Below, piece after piece: positions 19,796-29,887 of a DNA stretch of 64,000 bases. Source of the DNA: Streptococcus mutans (GTDB taxonomy: Bacteria; Bacillota; Bacilli; Lactobacillales; Streptococcaceae); contig NZ_AP019720.1 of NCBI RefSeq assembly GCF_006739205.1, positions 992,001 through 1,056,000 on the forward strand, in the 5' to 3' direction. Every line of letters starts with the position of its first letter. Position 1 is the first letter of the stretch. Both the position numbers and the translations under genes were made by a program. Below the pieces are notes generated by a model. That model did not search any database. It was not told the origin of the DNA and worked only from the letters and a program-made list of their open reading frames with translations.

Positions 19796-20437
19796 TTGGA
19801 AAATAGAACTGCTAAAAAACGTCAAAAAGAAAGAGGGAGTGCTGAATTGACTACCTATCAAATGAAACGGCTGCAAACTTTTCAGAAAGCCAACAGTAAG
19901 GTTAAAGCGGATAGTATCGTATTTGCAGGAGATTCCATCACTGAGTTTTTCCCTTTGAAAAAATATCTAGGTCATGATTTACCTTTAGTCAATAGAGGAA
20001 TAGCTGGGACAGATTCTGTTTGGCTTTTGGAACATATAGAAGATCAAGTGTTGACTTTGAGTCCTGCTAAAGTTTTCTTGATGATTGGCATTAATGATAT
20101 CGGTAGAGGTTATCCTCTGTTAGACATTGTCGCAAGGATCTCGGATATCATTGCTCAAATTAGAGCTAATCATATTTTGACAAAGATTTATGTATTGTCT
20201 GTATTACCAGTCAATGAATCTGATCAGTATGCTGGTAAGGTAAAAATCAGAAATAATGCACTTATTCAGGTGTTAAATCAGCATTTACAGGTTTTATCTG
20301 GGGTTAACTATATTGATTTATATCCATTATTGTTAGATGAAAAAGGAGAATTAGCTGAGGATTATACGACGGACGGACTGCATTTGACTCAAACAGCCTA
20401 TGATAAAATTGCTCAAACCATAAAAACAGACTTATAA
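19796..20437 (+). CDS. SGNH/GDSL hydrolase (acylhydrolase or platelet-activating-factor type)
   Basis: A 213-residue esterase-like protein with all SGNH blocks: Ser in FAGDSITEF (near residue 45), Gly in NRGIAG, Asn in GINDIG and the Asp/His pair in TDGLHLT near the C-terminus. No signal peptide is seen, so it is cytosolic. The start is the TTG at 19796, supported by AAGGGG at 19782-19787; the next in-frame ATG is about 22 codons later. The substrate is unknown. Confidence 0.83.
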   Translation: MENRTAKKRQKERGSAELTTYQMKRLQTFQKANSKVKADSIVFAGDSITEFFPLKKYLGHDLPLVNRGIAGTDSVWLLEHIEDQVLTLSPAKVFLMIGINDIGRGYPLLDIVARISDIIAQIRANHILTKIYVLSVLPVNESDQYAGKVKIRNNALIQVLNQHLQVLSGVNYIDLYPLLLDEKGELAEDYTTDGLHLTQTAYDKIAQTIKTDL

Positions 20438-20459
20438 GAAAAAAATAGAATCCAAAGGA

Positions 20460-20804
20460 AATCAAACACCCAATCTAGTAGCCAAGTATGTTAAAGATTT
20501 GGAAACAGTGAGAAGGTTTTTTGAAAAATACTTTGATGATCAAGCAAATGAACTCTATCATAATCGAAAGAAGAGATTTAAGTCGTATTTTTTATCTTCT
20601 GATGATAGTGTACGTTTGGAAATTATAAGCAAGAAAAATATTAATCATGATAAGCTAACTCAAGAGCATCTCGGCTTTATACACCTAGCTTTTAGTGTAG
20701 GTAGCAAAAAAGGTTGATAAAATGACAGAATGGTTTAAAGGGACGGTTATTATAAATCTTTTATTTTAGGAATAAAAAGCAATCAAATTGAAAATACAAT
20801 TTAG
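20460..20804 (+). pseudogene. Broken VOC (glyoxalase-like) gene
   Basis: An open stretch reads NLVAKYVKDLETVRRFFEKYF and later HLGFIHLAFSVGSKK, as in VOC dioxygenase-fold proteins, but stops at 20717. Moving to the next frame from about 20713 restores VDKMTEWFK, and a further shift near 20740 restores DGYYKSF and the ending NQIENTI before a stop at 20804. Two frameshifts and no clear start codon point to a decayed gene. The intact paralogue type is at 15706. Confidence 0.75.
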
Positions 20805-20994
20805 TGCTATCGTATGATAGTATCAGTATACCTGATTATTTTACAAGAAAAACTATTTATTCTAAGGTATAATACAAGTATTAAGATAAAAAATGAATTG
20901 TAATTGGTGAACAAGTGTTTTAATGACTAAGGAGACGAAGTTCTGGTGATGATTATTCAATTTTTTATCCATTTTGAAAGGAATATGATAAAAA

Positions 20995-21591
20995 ATGGTT
21001 CAAACGCTATATCTTATGCGCCATGGAGAAACCTTATTTAACACACAAAAGCGCGTTCAAGGGTGGTGTGATTCTCCCTTGACTGATCTGGGAATTACTC
21101 AAGCAAAATTAGTGAGAGATTATTTTCAAGAAAAAGGAATTACTTTTGATAAGGTCTATTCCTCAACACAGGAGCGGGCGACAGATACTTTGAAATTGAT
21201 TACAAATCAATCTTATCAACAGTTGAAGGGATTGAAAGAAATGAATTTCGGGATTTTTGAAGCTCAACCAGAAAGCTTGCTGCCTCGTTTTAGACCTGGT
21301 TCGTCTTCTTTTGAAGACTTACTGGTTCCTTATGGTGGTGAAGATATTGCTCAAGTGGGTAAACGTATTTATGAAACAATTCTTACAACTTTGAAAAAAC
21401 AGTCAGCCCAAACGCTGTTGATGGTCAGTCATGGTGCAGCATTATATGGATTGATACTTGAATTGAACATTCAATTGCCTCAGGATCTTCGTTTTGGAAA
21501 TTGTGCTATTTGCAAGTACCAGTATGAGAATGGTCATCTGAACTTGCTTAGTGTTATTGATCCCTTGAAAAATATTTCTTTTGATATTTAG
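20995..21591 (+). CDS. Histidine phosphatase (phosphoglycerate mutase-like), copy 1
   Basis: A 198-residue branch-1 histidine phosphatase: RHGETLFN at residue 9 carries the phospho-accepting His, VYSSTQERA the second arginine region, KGLKEMNFGIFE the acidic group and VSHGAAL the second His. It is too short for a glycolytic dPGM, so a broad phosphatase role is more likely. It is the first of three related genes in a row. The ATG at 20995 follows GAAAGGA. Confidence 0.85.
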   Translation: MVQTLYLMRHGETLFNTQKRVQGWCDSPLTDLGITQAKLVRDYFQEKGITFDKVYSSTQERATDTLKLITNQSYQQLKGLKEMNFGIFEAQPESLLPRFRPGSSSFEDLLVPYGGEDIAQVGKRIYETILTTLKKQSAQTLLMVSHGAALYGLILELNIQLPQDLRFGNCAICKYQYENGHLNLLSVIDPLKNISFDI

Positions 21592-21602
21592 GTGATTCTT
21601 GT

Positions 21603-22217
21603 ATGAGTAAACATTTTTATTTGATGCGGCATGGGCAAACACGCTTTAATGAGCAGCACAGAATCCAAGGAGTTTGTGATTCACCCCTGACCGAACTTGG
21701 TATTAAACAAGCTCAACAAGCAGCAGATTATTTTAAAGATAAGGGAATTGTTTTTGAAGAAATATATTCTTCCACACAAGAACGTGCCTGTGACACTGCG
21801 GAAATCGTTTCAGGACGAAAAGATATTATTCGCTTGAAAGGCTTGAAAGAATGGGATTTTGGAACTTTTGAAGGGCAACAGGAATACCTCAATCCTCCTT
21901 TGCAAGCTGGTGGTGTTGGTTATGGCGATTATTTTGTTGTCCATGGTGGTGAATCAAATCAAGACGTACGTGAGCGTATGGGAGAGACTGTCAGAAACTT
22001 GCTAGAAAATAGCTCTGCCAAAACCATTCTTGCTGTCAGTCACGGTGGCGCCATTGCTCAGTTTTTTCGTCATATTCTAGCTGATCCACCACAAATTCGC
22101 GGTATGCACAACTGTGCTATTTTGCATTTTTACTATGACAATGGTGAATTTGATCTTTTATCTATTTACAATCCAGATGATGCCAGTTTTGTTTATAGAA
22201 AGGGAGACCAAAGATGA
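21603..22217 (+). CDS. Histidine phosphatase (phosphoglycerate mutase-like), copy 2
   Basis: A 204-residue paralogue of copy 1: RHGQTRFN, IYSSTQERA, KGLKEWDFGTFEG and VSHGGAI. The start lies 12 bases after copy 1 stops. The last four bases overlap copy 3. Conserved GVCDSPLTELGIKQA is shared with both neighbours. Function as for copy 1, substrate unknown. Confidence 0.85.
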   Translation: MSKHFYLMRHGQTRFNEQHRIQGVCDSPLTELGIKQAQQAADYFKDKGIVFEEIYSSTQERACDTAEIVSGRKDIIRLKGLKEWDFGTFEGQQEYLNPPLQAGGVGYGDYFVVHGGESNQDVRERMGETVRNLLENSSAKTILAVSHGGAIAQFFRHILADPPQIRGMHNCAILHFYYDNGEFDLLSIYNPDDASFVYRKGDQR

Positions 22218-22807
22218 CAACCATTTATTTGATGAGACATGGTCAGACCTTATTCAATGTCCAAAAACGTATTCAGGGCTGGTCGGATTCCCCTTTGACA
22301 GAAGTGGGAATTGAGCAGGCTAAACAAGCTGGCAACTATCTCAGGAAATTGGGTTTGACTTTTAATAGTCTCTACTGTTCAACCGCTGAACGTGCCAGCG
22401 ATACCCTAGAATTAGTAACAGGACGGACAGTATATAAACGTCTCAAGGGATTGAAAGAGATGAACTTTGGAGCTTATGAAGGTCAACAAGAATACCTACA
22501 TCCACCGCGTACAGTTCGTCGGGAAACAGGTAATTACTATGAAAAATTTGGCGGTGAAACAGACAGAGCTGTTCAAGAGCGCTTATTAAAAACAATGACA
22601 GCTATTGCTCAAGCAGAAGCTGGCAAAACTGTTTTAGCAGTTAGTCATGCAGGTGCTTTGTCACAATTTTTACTGGCTCTTGGCTTAGAAGAGAAATTGA
22701 CTTTCTTTCCAAGTAATTGTTGCGTTTTAGAATTTCACTACGAGACTGACCAATTTGATCTTGTACGCTTTATTGATACTTTAGAAGAAAAAATAATCAA
22801 TTTATAA
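22214..22807 (+). CDS. Histidine phosphatase (phosphoglycerate mutase-like), copy 3
   Basis: A 197-residue paralogue: RHGQTLFN, LYCSTAERA, KGLKEMNFGAYEG and VSHAGAL (the second catalytic His kept, the following Gly changed to Ala). It overlaps copy 2 by four bases and lies 12 bases before the GH1 gene, so the group is probably one operon. Copies 1 and 3 share KEMNFG, which suggests successive duplication. Confidence 0.85.
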   Translation: MTTIYLMRHGQTLFNVQKRIQGWSDSPLTEVGIEQAKQAGNYLRKLGLTFNSLYCSTAERASDTLELVTGRTVYKRLKGLKEMNFGAYEGQQEYLHPPRTVRRETGNYYEKFGGETDRAVQERLLKTMTAIAQAEAGKTVLAVSHAGALSQFLLALGLEEKLTFFPSNCCVLEFHYETDQFDLVRFIDTLEEKIINL

Positions 22808-24256
<1,449 letters not shown>

Positions 24257-24565
24257 TTTAAAGTAAAAAAACAGAACAGACTTAATCTGTTTAGTCTGAA
24301 GAAAGAGTCTTATTTAGTGATCGCTTTGCTCGTCAATAAGGAAATAATTTTAATTTGTAGAGTTTTAAAAAATAGTATGTTTGTCTATACATATATGTTT
24401 TGAAATTCTGCAAAAGCCAATTTAAATGGCATTGATTTGCAAGCGAAGCAAGCCCTAATCGAGAACTTTCCGCCGTGATAAAAGTGGCAGAAGCTTCACT
24501 GTTTCTGCCACTCGGAAGATTTGAACCCAAGGAAAGTCTTATAAAAAAACTTTGTTTACACTCTG

Positions 24566-24593
24566 AAACAGATTTTTAAAAATCTGTTTTTTT
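24566..24593. terminator. Strong terminator (perfect 24-base palindrome)
   Basis: AAACAGATTTTT and its exact complement run together (24566-24589) and end in seven T. It probably ends plus-strand transcription from the bglA region. Confidence 0.8.
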
Positions 24594-24627
24594 AGTTATT
24601 TCCTATCTTTTTAAGGCTAATTTAGTG

Positions 24628-24633
24628 TATAAT
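24628..24633 (+). promoter_or_regulatory. -10 box directly before the PerM gene
   Basis: TATAAT ends only 7 bases before the ATG at 24641, where a transcription start is expected. No clear -35 and no ribosome site are present. Confidence 0.5.
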
Positions 24634-24640
24634 AACAGTT

Positions 24641-25765
24641 ATGAAAATCAAAAAATCTTATGTTGCTTATCCTGTTTTGGTCTTTGTCATTTGTTATGCA
24701 ATTTTGGCAAACTGGTCAGCAGGAGCTAAAATATTGAATACTTTTTTGTCTGCTCTATCTCCTTTTTTAACAGGAGCTGCCATTGGTTATATTGTTAACA
24801 TTGTTATGAGTGCCTATGAAAGACTTTATGATAAATTGATTAAGTCACAAAGTCTTTTGAAGGCTAAACGGCCTTTGACTATGGTTTTAGCTTATGCAAC
24901 TTTTGTGCTTGTTGTCGTTCTCATTTTTACCATTGTTCTACCAGATTTGATTGCTAGCCTTAAATCCTTGCTGTCTATTAACCCAAAGGATATTCAAAAT
25001 ATCATCAATGAAGTCCAACACAATAAATGGGTTTCCAAAATGTTAGCATCTTTTGGAGGAGATACACAAATTAGCAGCCTCATTTCTAATTACAGCCGAC
25101 AAATTTTGAGTCAATTTTTGAGTGTTTTAACAAATGTACTAACTTCGGTTACTTCAATAGCATCAGCTTTAATTTCAATTTTTGTTAGTATTATCTTTTC
25201 CATGTATGTTCTAGCTAATAAAGAGAAATTAGGGCGTCAGTTTAATCTTCTAATTGATACTTACCTTGGTAAATATTCTGGGACAGTTCATTATCTTGTT
25301 GGTATTTTGCACAGTCGCTTTCATGGTTTTTTTGTTGGTCAGACTTTAGAAGCCATGATCTTAGGAACATTGACAGCTATTGGTATGATGCTATTTAACT
25401 TACCTTATGCAGCGACAATTGGGATCTTGATTGCTTTTACTGCTCTGATACCGGTTGTTGGTGCTTACATTGGTGTTACTATTGGAACTATATTAATTTT
25501 GACACAGTCCTTCTCACAGGCAGTTGTCTTTCTTGTCTTTGTTATTTTGCTGCAACAGTTTGAAGGCAATGTGATTTATCCAAGAGTTGTTGGCAGCTCT
25601 ATTGGTTTACCATCTATGTGGGTTCTGCTGGCCATTACTATTGGCGGTGCTTTAGCAGGTTTAGTTGGTATGCTGATGGCTGTACCTATTTTAGCCAGCC
25701 TTTATCAAATTATTAAAGATCATGTTTATCAAAAGCAAACACAAAAAGCTTCCCAAGAGAAATAA
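24641..25765 (+). CDS. AI-2E/PerM family membrane protein
   Basis: A 374-residue polytopic protein of the PF01594 family: N-terminal pair of spans, a central loop (about residues 115-150), then the conserved C-terminal helices with GTLTAIGMM, ALIPVVGAYIGV and PSMWVLLAITIGG. Members export small molecules or act as Na+/H+ antiporters; the AI-2 role shown in E. coli is not proven for streptococci. The mRNA may be leaderless. The terminator stem includes the last codons. Confidence 0.85.
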   Translation: MKIKKSYVAYPVLVFVICYAILANWSAGAKILNTFLSALSPFLTGAAIGYIVNIVMSAYERLYDKLIKSQSLLKAKRPLTMVLAYATFVLVVVLIFTIVLPDLIASLKSLLSINPKDIQNIINEVQHNKWVSKMLASFGGDTQISSLISNYSRQILSQFLSVLTNVLTSVTSIASALISIFVSIIFSMYVLANKEKLGRQFNLLIDTYLGKYSGTVHYLVGILHSRFHGFFVGQTLEAMILGTLTAIGMMLFNLPYAATIGILIAFTALIPVVGAYIGVTIGTILILTQSFSQAVVFLVFVILLQQFEGNVIYPRVVGSSIGLPSMWVLLAITIGGALAGLVGMLMAVPILASLYQIIKDHVYQKQTQKASQEK

Positions 25766-25783
25766 TTTACCTCTTGGGTTTTT
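25752..25783 (+). terminator. Terminator after the PerM gene
   Basis: CCCAAGAG (25752-25759) and CTCTTGGG (25771-25778) with five T after; the stop codon lies in the loop. Confidence 0.8.
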
Positions 25784-25859
25784 AAGTATATATACTTTAA
25801 AAAAAGATGGGCATTTTAATGTTTCTTTTGAAATTAGGTCTTTTCAATTTATATGTACT

Positions 25860-25891
25860 GGGGTCGTTACGGATTCGACAGGCATTATGAG
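25860..25891 (+). ncRNA. Isolated 5'-end fragment of tmRNA (ssrA)
   Basis: The 32 bases read GGGGTCGTTACGGATTCGAC and continue to CATTATGAG. As I recall it, this equals the 5' acceptor/D-loop end of streptococcal tmRNA. After 25891 the match stops: no tag peptide frame, no pseudoknots and no GGTTCGAATCC 3' arm follow. It is a partial copy, not a working tmRNA. The rest of the 318-base gap before 26084 shows only the next promoter. Confidence 0.7.
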
Positions 25892-26022
25892 ACCTATAAT
25901 GACAGCAGTTGTAAGGATAATGATACCTTCTTAAAATCTTTGAGTTATATTTTTGGTGGATAATGAGTTAAAAGATTGGATGATCCAATTTTTAAAAAAC
26001 AACTCTTAAATAGTAAAAATAT

Positions 26023-26051
26023 TTGACTATTTAATTTTGTCATGTTATACT
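26023..26051 (+). promoter_or_regulatory. Promoter of the oxidoreductase-MarR-ABC operon
   Basis: TTGACT (26023-26028), 17-base spacer, TATACT (26046-26051) with TG one base upstream. AGGAGG follows at 26069-26074. Confidence 0.7.
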
Positions 26052-26083
26052 AAACCTAATTATTATTAGGAGGCTTGTTTACA

Positions 26084-27046
26084 ATGAAAGCAGTACTCGT
26101 TGAACAACCGGGCTCATCTGAACAATTAAAAGTTGTGGAAAGAGAGATTCCTAAAATTAAGGAAGGTTGGTCTCTGGTAAAAATTAAGGGATTCGGTATC
26201 AATCGTTCTGAAATTTTTACGCGTAAGGGTTACTCGCCGTCTGTTGTTTTTCCAAGGGTTTTAGGCATTGAATGTGTCGGTATTATTGAAGAAACATCGG
26301 ATAAAAACCATTTCTTCCATGGACAGAAAGTTGTTTCCATTATGGGAGAGATGGGAAGAGCATTTGATGGCAGCTATGCTGAATATGTCCTTTTGCCAAA
26401 TGAACAAATTTACCCTATAAAAACAAATCTAACTTGGGATAAGTTGGCAGCAGCTCCTGAGAGCTATTATACAGCTTACGGTGCCTATAAAAATTTGAAA
26501 TTGAAAAAGCAGGATCTTGTTCTTGTTCGAGCAGGAGCAAGCGGTGTTGCTTTAGCTTTTCTCAATTTATTAAAGGCTTCCTTGCCTGAGATCAAGGTGA
26601 CTGCCAGTGTACGTTCTCTTGCAAAAAAGCAACAACTTTTAGATAGCGGCTATGATGAGGTTATTATTGACCGAGATAGCTGTTTACAAACGAAGCAAAA
26701 ATTTGATAAGGTTTTGGATTTGATAGGTCCTGCTTGTATTGATGATACTTTAAACCATGTTGCTGATGGTGGTATTATCTGTCTAGTTGGTTTATTAGGC
26801 GGTCAATGGACCTTGGACAATTTTGATCCCATCATGGCTCTGCAAAATAACATTTATCTAACAACTTTCTATTCTGGCAATATCAATTTAAACAAATTGC
26901 AAGAGCTCTTTGATTTTATTGCTAAATATGCTGTTCCTATTAAGGCGGAAAAGATTTTTACTATTGATCACATTAAAGAAGCACATGACTACTTAGAAAG
27001 TCCTCAAGCTTTTGGCAAAGTTATTGTATTGAACGGAGATGCCTAA
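26084..27046 (+). CDS. Quinone oxidoreductase-like (MDR superfamily) protein
   Basis: A 320-residue medium-chain dehydrogenase/reductase, zinc-free type: N-terminal GroES-like fold (GINRSEIFTRKGYSP near residue 40), a cofactor stretch VRAGASGVALAFLNLLKA near residue 145 and the C-terminal AFGKVIVL. Likely an NADPH:quinone or enal reductase; the substrate is unknown. Start at 26084 with AGGAGG nine bases upstream. The stop overlaps the MarR start by one base, so both are translated together. Confidence 0.82.
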   Translation: MKAVLVEQPGSSEQLKVVEREIPKIKEGWSLVKIKGFGINRSEIFTRKGYSPSVVFPRVLGIECVGIIEETSDKNHFFHGQKVVSIMGEMGRAFDGSYAEYVLLPNEQIYPIKTNLTWDKLAAAPESYYTAYGAYKNLKLKKQDLVLVRAGASGVALAFLNLLKASLPEIKVTASVRSLAKKQQLLDSGYDEVIIDRDSCLQTKQKFDKVLDLIGPACIDDTLNHVADGGIICLVGLLGGQWTLDNFDPIMALQNNIYLTTFYSGNINLNKLQELFDFIAKYAVPIKAEKIFTIDHIKEAHDYLESPQAFGKVIVLNGDA

Positions 27047-27528
27047 TGACGAAATCACAAAAGCAGACAAAGCAATATTTACGTATCTTTGATCAGCAGA
27101 TGTCTCTTTATGAGCATTACGCTCGAAAGAACAGTCTGCAAAGCAAATCTCTTTTTATCCTTCTTTGGCTTTATTATAATCCACAAGGAATCACACAAAA
27201 ACAAATTGTTGAAAAAACTTATTCAACTAAACAAGTGGTTAACGCTACCTTAAAAAGATGGAATGAAAAAAATTATATCGTTTTTCTCAAGTCACAAACA
27301 GATCGTCGTGAAAAGAAAATAATTTTATCTTCTCAAGGTCAAGAATATGCTGCATCCATTATTGCTCCTTTAGAGAAAATGGAAGAAGCCGCCTTTAATA
27401 GTTTGTCTGTTCAAGAGCAACAAACAATGATTCAATTGACGGGACATTATTATCAAGCTTTATTATCACAAATGCAGCTTTATTTTGTTCAAGGAGAAGG
27501 AGAAAAAGCTACAAAGGAGAAGTTATGA
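27046..27528 (+). CDS. MarR family transcriptional regulator
   Basis: A 160-residue winged-helix regulator. The recognition helix region is TQKQIVEKTYSTKQVVNATLKRW (about residues 46-68) and the wing holds DRREKKIILSSQGQEYA. It lies between an oxidoreductase and an ABC importer, overlapping both by a few bases, so it probably controls this operon in response to a ligand or oxidative signal; the signal is unknown. Confidence 0.85.
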   Translation: MTKSQKQTKQYLRIFDQQMSLYEHYARKNSLQSKSLFILLWLYYNPQGITQKQIVEKTYSTKQVVNATLKRWNEKNYIVFLKSQTDRREKKIILSSQGQEYAASIIAPLEKMEEAAFNSLSVQEQQTMIQLTGHYYQALLSQMQLYFVQGEGEKATKEKL

Positions 27529-28247
27529 TTCGATTTGAAAATATTACTAAATCTTACGGGGATAACCGGGTCATTGCCGATCTTAACTTTGAAATTGCCA
27601 AGGGAGAATTCTTTGTTTTGATTGGTCCCAGTGGCAGCGGTAAAACGACTACCCTCAAGATGATTAATCGCTTAATCACTCCCAGTCAAGGAGATATTTA
27701 TTTAAATGATAAAAACATCACTGACATTTCTTTAAGAGAATTACGTTTAGATATGGGTTATGTTCTTCAGCAAATTGCTCTTTTCCCCAATCTGACTGTC
27801 AGAGAAAATATTGAATTGATTCCTGAAATGAAGGCTTGGTCAAAAGCAGATCGACTCGAAAAAACGAAGAAATTACTTGATAAAGCTGGCTTGCCAGCAG
27901 ATAAGTATTTGGAACGTTATCCACGTGACCTATCAGGTGGTGAGCAACAACGGGTAGGTATTCTACGTGCCATTATTGCAAATCCCCATATTCTTTTAAT
28001 GGACGAGCCTTTTTCAGCCTTGGATCCTATTTCGAGAAAACAACTACAAGATTTGACACTCTCTTTACAAAAAGAATTAGGAATGACAGTTGTTTTTGTA
28101 ACGCATGATATTGAAGAAGCCAAAAAGTTAGCAGATCGAATTGCTATTTTTCAAAAGGGGCGGATTATTCAATTGGCTAGTCCTAAAGATATGGCGCAAA
28201 ATCCGGTCAATGATTTTGTGGCAGATTTATTTGGAGGTGATAACTAA
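27525..28247 (+). CDS. egtV: ABC importer ATPase (EgtV/OpuC/ProV type)
   Basis: A 240-residue ATPase of the betaine/choline-type group: Walker [10 protein letters not shown] near residue 37, Q-loop QQIALFPN, signature LSGGEQQR and Walker [12 protein letters not shown]. It has no CBS domains, unlike OpuAA at 60253. It overlaps the MarR gene by four bases and the partner permease by one. The partner strongly resembles pneumococcal EgtU, so I use egtV, from memory and unverified. Confidence 0.78.
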   Translation: MIRFENITKSYGDNRVIADLNFEIAKGEFFVLIGPSGSGKTTTLKMINRLITPSQGDIYLNDKNITDISLRELRLDMGYVLQQIALFPNLTVRENIELIPEMKAWSKADRLEKTKKLLDKAGLPADKYLERYPRDLSGGEQQRVGILRAIIANPHILLMDEPFSALDPISRKQLQDLTLSLQKELGMTVVFVTHDIEEAKKLADRIAIFQKGRIIQLASPKDMAQNPVNDFVADLFGGDN

Positions 28248-29767
28248 TGACCGATTTAATGGCAACCTTCCAAAATCGCTTTGCTGACTGGACACAGTCC
28301 TTGTTAGAGCATTTACAAATATCTTTATTGTCACTTTTAATAGCCATTATCCTTGCTGTTCCTCTGGCTATCTTTATCAGTCATCGAAAGAGAATAGCAG
28401 AGATTATTTTACAAATTTCAGGGATTTTCCAAACGATTCCTTCTCTGGCTCTTTTAGGCTTATTCATCCCTTTTATGGGGATTGGAACGGTGCCAGCCGT
28501 AGCGGCTCTGGTTATCTATGCCCTTTTTCCAATTTTGCAAAATACCATCACTGGTCTAACAACTATTGACCCAAGTTTGGTCGAAGCTGGTCAAGCTTTC
28601 GGTATGACCAAGTGGGAGCGACTGAAAAAATTTGAATTAGCGCTGGCTATGCCAGTTATCATTTCTGGAGTAAGGACAGCGGCTGTTATGATTATTGGGA
28701 CAGCGACCTTGGCAGCCTTGATTGGAGCTGGAGGGTTGGGTTCCTTCATTCTTCTTGGAATTGATCGTAACAACACTTCTCTGATTTTAATAGGAGCTAT
28801 TTCTTCAGCTCTTTTAGCTATTCTTTTTAATCTCGCTATTAAATTTTTAGAAAAAGCTTCGCTGAAAAAGATTATGCTTGCCTTTTTTATCATGTTGATT
28901 GGTTTGGGCGCCTCTTATCTTCCAAATGTGATTAAAGCCAGTCAGAGTCAGAAAGAAATTGTCATTGCTGGTAAAATGGGACCTGAACCAGAAGTCCTGA
29001 TTAATATGTATAAAGAATTAATTGAGCAAGATAGTCACCTATCAGTAAAAGTCAAACCTAATTTTGGAAAAACAACCTTTCTTTATGAAGCCCTAAAAAA
29101 AGGTGATATTGATATTTACCCAGAGTTTACTGGAACAATTACAAGTAGTCTTCTAAAAAATCCACCTAAAACGTCCAATAATCCTCAAACAGTTTACGAA
29201 GAAGCACGTGATGGTATTTTAAAACAGGACAATCTTGTCTATCTAAAGCCCATGAAATATCAAAATACCTATGCTGTAGCTGTTAAGAAATCATTTGCTA
29301 AAGAAAAAGGATTAAAGTCTATTTCTGATTTGAAAAAGGTTGAAAATACAGCAAAAGCAGGATTTACTCTCGAATTTAATGACCGAAAAGATGGAAACAA
29401 AGGATTGAAGAGTCTTTATGGACTTAATTTACAGGTGAGTACAATGGAACCTGCTTTGCGCTATCAAGCAATTAAGAGTGGTGATATTGACATCACTGAC
29501 GCCTATTCAACAGATTCAGAAATCAAGGAATACGACTTGGTTACTCTCAAGGATAACAAAAATCTTTTCCCACCCTATCAAGGAGCTCCTTTATTCAAAA
29601 AGAAATTGTTACAAAAACATCCTGAACTAAAAAAGATTCTGAATCGCTTAGCTGGAAAAATTACAGAAAGTCAAATGAGCGACATGAATTATCAGGTTAA
29701 AGTCAAAGGAAAATCTGCTAAAACAGTAGCTCATCATTATCTCAAAAAAACAGGTTTGCTGAAATAA
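28247..29767 (+). CDS. egtU: Permease-binding protein fusion of an ABC importer (EgtU-like)
   Basis: A 506-residue fusion: residues about 20-215 carry six spans with the permease motif near [18 protein letters not shown], and residues about 235-506 are a type II substrate-binding domain ([19 protein letters not shown] onward, with DIYPEFTGT and ITDAYSTD). This length and the binding-domain phrases match the pneumococcal ergothioneine importer EgtU as I remember it; a choline or betaine substrate is the alternative. Ergothioneine would fit the redox neighbours. The gene ends before a bidirectional terminator. Confidence 0.75.
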   Translation: MTDLMATFQNRFADWTQSLLEHLQISLLSLLIAIILAVPLAIFISHRKRIAEIILQISGIFQTIPSLALLGLFIPFMGIGTVPAVAALVIYALFPILQNTITGLTTIDPSLVEAGQAFGMTKWERLKKFELALAMPVIISGVRTAAVMIIGTATLAALIGAGGLGSFILLGIDRNNTSLILIGAISSALLAILFNLAIKFLEKASLKKIMLAFFIMLIGLGASYLPNVIKASQSQKEIVIAGKMGPEPEVLINMYKELIEQDSHLSVKVKPNFGKTTFLYEALKKGDIDIYPEFTGTITSSLLKNPPKTSNNPQTVYEEARDGILKQDNLVYLKPMKYQNTYAVAVKKSFAKEKGLKSISDLKKVENTAKAGFTLEFNDRKDGNKGLKSLYGLNLQVSTMEPALRYQAIKSGDIDITDAYSTDSEIKEYDLVTLKDNKNLFPPYQGAPLFKKKLLQKHPELKKILNRLAGKITESQMSDMNYQVKVKGKSAKTVAHHYLKKTGLLK

Positions 29768-29849
29768 AAACCTAAAAAGAGCTCAAAAAATTGAAACTAA
29801 TATTTATGCTAAAAGAATGCAAGCATATAAGAAACAATCTGACTTAGTA

Positions 29850-29887
29850 AAAAGCAAGCGGCGAAAAGAAAATCACCGCTTGCTTTT
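29850..29887. terminator. Bidirectional terminator
   Basis: AAAAGCAAGCGG (29850-29861) pairs perfectly with CCGCTTGCTTTT (29876-29887). It lies between the plus-strand importer and the minus-strand ABC pair, overlapping the latter's stop codon. Confidence 0.85.

Larger units (their letters stand above)
24257..24640. other. Gene-free spacer with hairpins and a tRNA T-arm-like word
   Basis: 384 bases without a convincing gene. Seen: a weak hairpin just after bglA; a 10-bp perfect stem (24483-24492 with 24503-24512); on the minus strand at about 24516-24530 a GGGTTCAAATC word like a tRNA T-loop; and the terminator at 24566. A 65-codon minus frame (24333-24530) has no recognisable domain. I cannot fold a tRNA here. 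A decayed element or intergenic repeat is possible. Confidence 0.4.

Noticed and set aside
24333..24530. 65-codon minus-strand frame in the spacer after bglA
   Set aside because: No recognisable domain and no clear start; I described the region as a gene-free spacer.
25722..25934. Open frame covering the end of the PerM gene and the tmRNA-like fragment
   Set aside because: It crosses a terminator, has no ribosome site, and its composition is not protein-like.
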